Source of the DNA: Mimachlamys varia
Taxonomy: Eukaryota > Mollusca > Bivalvia > Pectinida > Pectinidae
NCBI GenBank assembly: GCA_947623455.1
Contig: OX392535.1
Coordinates: 40,386,688-40,450,687 of the forward strand
Reading direction: 5' to 3'
Length of the DNA stretch: 64,000 nucleotides
The notes beneath the pieces were generated by a model. The model did not search any database and was not told the DNA's origin. It saw only the letters and a list, made by a program, of their open reading frames with translations. Shown in pieces: positions 47,526-57,200 of the stretch. A program made the position numbers and the translations under genes. The first letter of the stretch is position 1. Each line of letters opens with the position of its first letter.

Positions 47526-48273
47526 TCAACTGCTATCAAGCTTGATACATTTTGGGGTAGGGGGATCAACATCACTAGAAGAATCTCTGTTGGGTTGTTG
47601 GTCTGATGCGACATCATCTGTGTGGCTATTTGTGCCCACTGTTGAGAAACTTGTCTCTGGTGTACTGTTTGTGGTATTATCTACAATATCGGTGCTAGGG
47701 AGAAGAAGTGAAAGAGATTCTGAATCTTCACATGATCCTGAGAGAGCGAGATCTGTTTTGCTGTCTAGAGATCTCGACGGAATCTCAGTTTTTAGCTGAA
47801 CATTTGAATCAGTGATGCTAGATGATTTCATTTCTACACTAAAATCCTTTTTGTTGTCAGAATTCTGTGTTTCCTGGCTGACTTGATCCGGATCTCTTTT
47901 AATAAGGTGAATCTTTGTGTCAGAACACAATTCTGAACTGTTGTGTTTTATTTCAGTTTTCACATTCTCTGATTTTACCACTGCATCTCTCGTGAAAACA
48001 TTCAGTTTCTTTTCTCCTTTTACAGTGTGAATTGATGTGAGGTTGATAACGGGTTCCTTATATTCTGGAATTTCCACTTTGAGTATTTGACACAGTTGTG
48101 TCATGACATCATCAACATATGTATTTATACGCAAGTCCGCATGACGATCATGTTTTGTTGGCTGCAAATTGACAATAACAAGTTTTCCATGCTTTTTGCG
48201 TGTCAGCAGGGGTAAATTTCCACTAGGGATAATCTGTAAGGATGTTCCTAGGCACAGACTTACATCTGCTTTC
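47526..48273 (-). CDS. SIRT6: SIRT6 exon 6 (C-terminal Rossmann part and tail)
   Basis: Starts after the acceptor TTTTGAACAG, with G completing the Arg204 codon. It encodes [20 protein letters not shown] and [16 protein letters not shown], then a Ser/Asp/Lys-rich, probably disordered tail ending [12 protein letters not shown] and TGA at 47526-47528. The tail has three psi-K-x-E sumoylation-type sites (VKSE, VKTE, LKTE). The start of the plus-strand reading in the same region is a shadow frame. Confidence 0.93.
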
Positions 48274-51200
48274 CTGTTCAAAAGAGAGAAAAACAAATGT
48301 ATAACAAAAGCATTTTTAAATACGGAAACAAATTGAGTACCAAACAAAGACAGAATGTAAGAGGTTAGAAACACATACATAGTTAAAATTGTATTCGTCG
48401 TTATAAGCCCCCCTTTCCCCATAAACCTATTCCTCTTTTACAGAAGACAAACCCTCCATATCTGGGTCACAGAGGCCAAGTGGTTAAAGTGTCTGACATT
48501 CTGCTACCAGTGGTCATCCACCTCTTTGTTACAGAGGCCAAGTGGTTTCTGCTACCACTTGCCCTCCACCTCTGGGTCACAGAGGCCAAGTGCTTAAAGT
48601 GTCTGACATTCTGCTACCATTGGCCATCTACCTCTTGGTCACAGAGGCCAAGTGGTTTCTGCTACAACTTGCCCGCCACCTCTGGGTCACAAAGGCCAAG
48701 TGGTTGAAGCGTCTGACATTCTGATACCACTAGCCCTCCACCTCTGGGTCACAGAGGCCAAGTGGTTAAGGTGACTGGCATTCTGTTACCCCTAGCTCTC
48801 CACTACTGAGTCATGAAGGTGATGTGGTTAAGTTTTCTGACATTCTGCAATCATTAGCCTTCCACTTCTATGGGTTCGGGGCCTATGTGGGGGAGTCGCC
48901 AAGTATGGCCAATGGTCGGTGCAATGCAGAGAGCAACAATAATGTAACCCCTGAATATTAAGGATGCCCACTGGTAGATTATGAATGACATGCATAAATC
49001 CCGTTTAATGTACACGATGAGATTGCAGTGAGTTTGCAGGACACCTACAGTGGTTTTGGTAGAGATCTGTTTCTTTAACTTATCTCAAAATTGTTATCTC
49101 CCTTGTTTATCATGACTACATTGGGAAGTGTTTTTGAAACGAAATTGTGGAATGTTATTATGATATCATAATGGGAATTACGTCATCCGATTGTAAGATG
49201 GTACCAAATCTGTGTTAACTTTGTATAATCCTAAGACCTATTATAAACCAGACCCTTAAAAAAATGACATATACAGTAGACTCCACTTAATGTCATGTCG
49301 GTTAATATCACTTTTCGGTTATTATCACGTTTTGTTCATGCACCGTTTTTCCTGCTATATAATCTATGTAATGTCATTCTTTTAATATCACTTGTTTCCA
49401 GATGGATTTCGGTTAATATCACTTTTTTTCGCCACTGTCATACAAAAGTTACAGGTAAATGTTAGAAATAATTTCATATAAATGCCCCGGGGACCCAAGT
49501 TTCACACCTGAACTCGCTATGTAAACAACGCCGTGGTCAGCTGCGTCTCTTTCACACCTACCTGATCACTGCAGTACTAGTCGAACAATAGATTGACTTG
49601 GCATACCGGAGCAAAGATTACACCTTTGGGTGAGGGAACCCATACTTTTGTAATCTTATCTAACGCCATGTGTGATTTAATGTGTTCCTAACACGAGTTC
49701 TATTTTTCATTTCAGCTCGTCTAAGATTGAATTCACGTTGTCGTGAAGAAGGCTTACAAGTGGATGGTCTTCCGTAAACATGACGAAATATTGATTGAAA
49801 TTAAAATAAATAGTGTCTTTTAAACAATAAATGTCCAATTAATTCATTTAAGCTAAGGTTCACGTAAAATGTGAAGGTATTGTCTTTGTTTTGATTTTTA
49901 AATAGCCAAAGTACGACGCTGACATGCTGTGATTCTAGGCCGGCTGGTGAATAAGCTTAAGTGCTGAGACTAAATATTATCGCGTGGTTGTTTTATTTGC
50001 ATAGAGGTCATCCAATGAAACATCACGTTTCAAAGGTAAAAGTTCATTTCGCGGTAGCGCTATACAACCAGATACAACTGACAAACTCTGTGAAAACGAT
50101 GTCGCACTTGCAGCGAATATCTAAAGAAATTAAACAAACAACAGATTTCACAAGCGAAAAACCAGTATACATATCAAGATAACGGTAAATATTTACGGAG
50201 TGTCATGATTTTAAAACACGAATTTGATGCAGAATACCAGCCACTTGTATGCCTACATCACTACTAAACAGTAGGCCTACTGCAGTAAACAATCGTATTA
50301 CGTTTCGTGTGAAGCTAGCCTACTGATAATATTACGTACGAACAATATATATGAAAATAAGTGCATTCCAGAATAAAACCAAAAGAATATACTGTCACTG
50401 GAGTGAAAAAACATTGTTAGTGATAAAATATCTTTATTCAACAATCTTCTCTGTTGAGTCACAGCACTACGACATTTAACCAAGTCCACTTCCGGTTTTG
50501 AGGGCTGAAAAATGTCAGAAAATACGTTTTCTTTTAATATCATGTTCCGGTTAATATCATGTTTTCCCTGGACAAATGAGAAGTGATATTAAGCGGATTC
50601 TACTGTATATGAGAATAAACCTGTATGATATGTATCCCTGTGCACTTTGACAAGGAACACTGGTGTGGATCAGGTTTGATTCACAGAGGTGTTTTTTATA
50701 CCTTGAATTCAGATCTGCCAAATCCAAATCTTTCTCAGGTAGGGCATCTTCCCAGTCCAATATGGTATCCCTTGCCATGCCCCTGTGATATGTGAAACAA
50801 TAATCAGGTTTAAAGATACATTCCGATATTCGATTTCAAAAGAGATATATGATTTAACTTACTTTTTCATTACAGTTTTTGCAGAGGAAAGAAACACTGA
50901 AAACAAAAACAATTTGTCCAAAAGAGGTGAAAACAAAAAATAAAACCCTGTTTTATCAGAGAATTGTTTAAATACTGATGCAGGTTGTTATCAGAGATTT
51001 CAATGCTTTTCTCTAAAGTTGACCTTAACAGGGAATTTTAACAAAAACATGAACACTTACCGACATGCACTTCCTCTTGCTTTGGTTTTCCGACAAGAGT
51101 TTCCCGTCAGCTTAAGGCCCATTGTTGGTACAGCTGTGCCCCTGATGTACTGAAAATGGAAGAATTTATGGAAAATTAATTTCAAAATTAATTTGTACAA

Positions 51201-54200
51201 AATTTGAAAACTTTTGACCATTTAATGAAATAAATGGAAGAATTTATGGAAAGTGCATTTTTCATTTCAAAATTCATTTGTACCAAATTTGAAAACATTA
51301 GACCCTTTGACGAACTCAAATGGAATAATTCATGGAAAGTGCATATTTCATTTCAAAATTCATTGGTACCAAATTTAAATACATTTGACCCTTGCATCCC
51401 TTTGCAACTTAGCTATACTGGTAAATATTACACTACCTTGCAAGGATCAGAACAATGAAGTCTATGCGATGGAATAAAACAAGAGATCCCTGAAGGATGT
51501 TGGTGCACACCATTGTAGTTTACAGGGTGGGAATAAAACAAGAGATCCCTGAAGGATCTTGGTGCCTACCATTGTAGTCTACAGGGGTGGGAATAAAACA
51601 AGAGACCCCTGAAGGATCATGGTGCCCGCCATTGTAGTCTACAGGGGTGGGAATAAAACAACAGACTCCTGAAGGATCTTGGTGCCCACCATTGTAGTCT
51701 AAGGGGTGGGAATAAAACAAGAGACCCTTGAAGGATCTTGGTGCCCACCATTGTAGTCTAAGGGGTGGGAATAAAACAAGAGACCCCTGAAGGATCTTGG
51801 TGCCCACCATTGTAGTTTACAGGGTGGGAATAAAAGAAGAGACCCCTGAAGGATCTTGGTGCCCGCCATTGTAGTCTACAGGGTGGGAATAAAACAAGAG
51901 ACCCCTGAAGGATCTTGGTGCCCGCCATTGTACTCTACAGGGTGGGAATAAAACAAGAGACCCCTGAAGGATCCTGGTGCCCACCATTGTAGTCTAAGGG
52001 GTGGGAATAAAACAAGAGACCCTTGAAGGATCTTGGTGCCCACCATTGTAGTCTAAGGGGTGGGAATAAAACAAGAGACCCCTGAAGGATCTTGGTGCCC
52101 ACCATTGTAGTCTACAGGGTGGTAATAAAACAAGAGACCCCTGAAGGATCTTGATGCCCACCATTGTAGTCTACAGGGGTGGGAATAAACAAGAGATCCC
52201 TGAAGGATCTTGGTGCCCGCCATTGTAGTCTACAGGGTGGGAATAAAACAAGAGACCCATGAAGGATCTTGGTGTCCATCATTGTAGTCTACAGGGGTAG
52301 GAATAAAACAAGAGACCCTTGAAGGATCTTGGTGCCCATCATTGTAGTCTACAGGGGTGGGAATAAAACAAGAGATCCTTGAAGGATCTTGGTGCCCACC
52401 ATTGTAGTCTACAGGGGTAGGAATAAAACAAGAGACCCCTGAAGGATTTTGGTGCCCGCCATTGTAGTCTACAGGGGTGGGAATAAAACAAGAGACCCCT
52501 GAAGGATCTTGGTGCCCATCATTGTAGTCTACAGGGGTAGGAATAAAACAAGAGACCCCTGAAGGATTTTGGTGCCCGCCATTGTAGTCTACAGGGGTGG
52601 GAATAAAACAAGAGACCCCTGAAGGATCTTGGTGCCCATCATTGTAGTCTACAGGGGTAGGAATAAAACAAGAGATCCCTGAAGGATCTTGGTGCCCACC
52701 ATTGTAGTCTACAGGGTGGGAATAAAACAAGAGATCCTGAAGGATTTTGGTGCCCAACATTGTAGTCTACAGGGTGGGAATAAAACAAGAGACCCCTGAA
52801 GGATCTTGGTGCCCACCATTGTAGTTTACAGGGGTGGGAATTAAACAAGAGATCCCTGAAGGATCTTGGTGCCCACCATTGTAGTCTACAGGGGTGGGAA
52901 TAAACAAGAGATCCCTGAAGGATCCTGGTGCCCACCATTGTAGTCTACAGGGTGGAATAAAACAATAGATCCCTGAAGGATCTTGGTTCCCACCATTGTA
53001 GTGTATGGGTTGGGAATAAAACAAGAAATCCCTGAAGGATCCTGGTGCCCACCATTGTAGTCTATGGGGTGGAATAAAACAATAGATCCCTGAAGGATCT
53101 TGGTTCCCACCATTGTAGTCTATGGGGTGGGAATCAAACAAGAGACCCCTGAAGGATCTTGGTGCCCACCATTGTAGTCTATGGGGTGGGAATAAAACAA
53201 GAGACCCCTGAAGGATCTTGGTGCCCACCATTGTAGTCTATGGGGTGGGAATAAAACAAGAGACCCCTGAAGGATCTTGGTGCCCACCATTGTAGTCTAA
53301 AGGGTGGAATAAAACAAGAGACCCCTGAAAGTTCTTGGTGCCCACCCTTGTAGTGTATGGGTTTGGAATAAAACAAGAGACCCCTGAAGGATCTTGGTGC
53401 CCACCATTGTAGTGTATGGGTTGGGAATAAAACAAGAGACCCCTGAAGGATCTTGGTGCACACCATTGTAGTGTATGGGGTGGAATAAAACAAGAGACCC
53501 CTGAAGGATCTTGGTGCCCACCATTGTAGTGTATGGGTTGGGAATAAAACAAGAGACCCCTGAAGGATCTTGGTGCCCACCATTGTAGTCTAAGGGGTGG
53601 GAAAAAAACAAGAGACCCCTGAAGGATCTTGGTGCCCACCATTGTATTCTATGGGGTGGAATAAAACAAGAGACCCCTGAAGGATCTTGGTGCCCACCAT
53701 TGTAGTCTAAGGGGTGGGAATTAAACAAGAGACCCTTGAAGGATCTTGGTGCCCACCATTGTAGTTTAAGGGGTGGGAACAAAACAAAAGACCCCTGAAG
53801 GATCTTGGTGCCCACCATTGTAGTCTACAGGGGTGGGAATTAAACAAGAGACCCCTGAAGGATCTTGGTGCCCACCATTGTAGTTTACAGGGTTGGGCAT
53901 TAAACAAGAGACCCCTGAAGGATCTTGGTGCCCACCATTGTAGTTTACAGGGGTGGGCATTAAACAAGAGATCCCTGAAGGATCTTGGTGCCCACCATTG
54001 TAGTCTACAGGGGTGGGAATAAACAAGAGATCCCTGAAGGATCTTGGTGCCCACCATTGTAGTCTACAGGGTGGGAATAAAACAAGAGACCCCTGAAGGA
54101 TCTTGGTGCCCACCATTGTAGTTTACAGGGGTGGGCATTAAACAAGAGATCCCTGAAGGATCTTGGTGCCCACCGTTGTAGTCTACAGGGGTAGGAATGA

Positions 54201-57200
54201 AACAAGAGATCACTGAAGATCTTGGTGCCCACCATTGTTTTTTACAGAGTGGGAATAAAACAAGAGATCCTGAAGGATTCTGGTGCCCACCATTGTAGTC
54301 TACAGGGTGGGAATAAAACAAGAGACCCCTGAAGGATCTTGGTGCCCACCATTGTAGTTTACAGGGGAGGGAATTAAACAAGAGATCCCTGAAGGATCTT
54401 GGTGCCAACCATTGTAGTCTACAGGGGTGGGAATAAACAAGAGATCCTTGAAGGATCCTGGTGCCCACCATTGTAGTGTATGGGTTGGGAATAAAACAAG
54501 AAATCCCTGAAGGATCCTGGTGCCCACCATTGTAGTCTATGGGGTGGAATAAAACAAGAGACCCCTGAAGGATCTTGGTGCCCACCATTGTAGTCTATAG
54601 GGTGGGAATAAAACAAGAGACCCCTGAAGGATCTTGGTGCCCACCATTGTAGTCTATCGGATGGGAATAAAACAAGAGACCCCTGAAGGATCTTGGTGCC
54701 CACCATTGTAGTCTACAGGGTGGGAATCAAACAAGAGACCCCTAAAGGATCTTGGTGCCCACCATTGTAGTCTATGGGGTGGGAATAAAACAAGAGACCA
54801 TGGAAGGATCTTGGTGCCCACCATTGTAGTTTACAGGGGTGGGAATTAAACAAGAGATCCCTGAAGGATCTTGGTACCCACCATTGTATTCTATGGGGTG
54901 GAATAAAACAAGAGACCCCTGAAGGATCTTGGTGCCCACCATTGTAGTCTACAGGGTGGAAAAAAAAAAGAGACCCCTTAAAGATCTTGGTGCCCACCAT
55001 TGTAGTCTACAGGGTGGGAATAAAACAAGAGACCCCTGAAGGATCTTGGTGCCCACCATTGTAGTCTACAGGGTGGAAAAAAAAAAGACCCCTTAAAGAT
55101 CTTGGTGCCCACCATTGTAGTCTATGGGATGGAATAAAACAAGAGACCCCTGAAAAATCTTGGTGCCCACCATTGTAGTCTATGGGTTGGGAATAAAACA
55201 AGAGACCCCTGAAGGATCTTGGTGCCCACCATTGTAGTCTATGGGATGGAATAAAACAAGAGACCCCTGAAGGATCTTGGTGCCCACCATTGTAGTCTAC
55301 AGGGGTGGGAATAAAACAAGAGACCCCTGAAGGATCTTGGTGCCCACCATTGTAGTCTACAGGGTGGTAATAAAACAAGAGACCCCTGAAGGATCTTGGT
55401 GCCCACCATTGTAATCTATGGGATGGAATAAAACAAGAGACCCCTGAAGGATCTTGGTGCCTACCATTGTAGTCTATGGGATGGAATAAAACAAGAGACC
55501 CCTGAAGGATCTTGGTGCCCGCCATTGTAGTCTATGGGATGGAATAAAACAAGAGACCCCTGAAGGATCTTGGTGCCCACCATTGTAGTCTACAGGGGTG
55601 GGAATAAAACAAGAGACCCCTGAAGGATCTTGGTGCCTACCATTGTAGTCTACAGGGTGGTAATAAAACAAGAGACCCCTGAAGGATCTTGGTGCCTACC
55701 ATTGTAGTCTATGGGATGGAATAAAACAAGAGACCCCTGAAGGATCTTGGTGCCCACCATTGTAGTCTACAGGGGTGGGAATAAAACAAGAGACCCCTGA
55801 AGGATCTTGGTGCCCACCATTGTAGTCTACAGGGTGGTAATAAAACAAGAGACCCCTGAAGGATCTTGGTGCCCACCATTGTAGTCTATGGGATGGAATA
55901 AAACAAGAGACCCCTGAAGGATCTTGGTGCCTACCATTGTAGTCTATGGGATGGAATAAAACAAGAGACCCCTGAAGGATCTTGGTGCCCACCATTGTAG
56001 TCTATGGGATGGAATAAAACAAGAGACCCCTGAAGGATCTTGGTGCCCACCATTGTAGTCTACAGGGGTGGGAATAAAACAAGAGACCCCTGAAGGATCT
56101 TGGTGCCTACCATTGTAGTCTACAGGGTGGTAATAAAACAAGAGACCCCTGAAGGATCTTGGTGCCCACCATTGTAGTCTATGGGTTGGGAATAAAACAA
56201 GAGACCCCTGAAGGATCTTGGTGCCCACCATTGTAGTCTATGGGATGGAATAAAACAAGAGACCCCTGAAGGACTTGGTGCCCACCATTGTTTGATCTTC
56301 ATTAATTTTGTTCTTGATACAAATTTTGATCTTTTTCCTTCTTTCTTTAGATATATTTTTTATTTTACAACAATTGCAAAACAAGTTATTCAGCTTACAA
56401 TGGCAAAATGTCTTCAGGTTTTGACATGAAAAAAATCTTTGTTTGTGTAGACTGTTTTGCCAGATCAGCATTCAAGAGAACCTTGACTGGATATTTGTTG
56501 TTGAAAAACATTTTAAAGGAACAAAGATGTTAAAATATAAATATAAGCATTAAACTGCCTTCATATGCGGTTAGAGTCAATATGAATGCCCACTGCTTTC
56601 GCATTGACTACTAACCACATCTGAAAGCAGTTCAATGCTTTAATATGTTTAAGTGACTTTAGCAAGCCCTTACGGACACTTTGCTTAACACAGGCATTAC
56701 ATAACCCAAATTCTACAAAACAAACTAGAAATGTCTGCGAGACATAAATGTCCCCGCCCCCAGCTGGTTACATTACCATGGGACGGGACAGGATGGGACA
56801 GACATGGGTAACATTATATGCCCCCCTCCTGCCACCCCCAATTTCATGGCGGGGGCATAAAAAATAAAACAAACCTGAGTTCCACATTTGTCGCATTCTT
56901 CAACAAACATGTTCCCATGAAGTTCTGAGAGACGATTGCGAGGAAATCCTGAACGTATCTGAAGACCATCAACATTCTGGCTCACCACGTACTTGATATA
57001 ACCTGTTCACAAAGGCAAAAACAATATCTAACATTTATAGAAAATCCAAGAAAAGCAAAATCATGTATAAAGGGCTTTTCCATAATTAATAATGTAGGGG
57101 ACCTGTATTTAGTATATCATGGGTGGTAGGGTTAAAACCAGATCTGCCTACCATTCCTTATATTAAATCACTTATTTTATGGGTTTGTGGGGTCACTGAA

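Noticed and set aside
47512..47799. 95-codon plus-strand frame
   Set aside because: Antisense shadow of SIRT6 exon 6.
51520..56302. About twenty overlapping minus-strand open frames of 60-176 codons ([21 protein letters not shown])
   Set aside because: All come from the 59-bp minisatellite, which lacks stops in most frames; the same peptide appears in shifted frames because 59 is not a multiple of 3.
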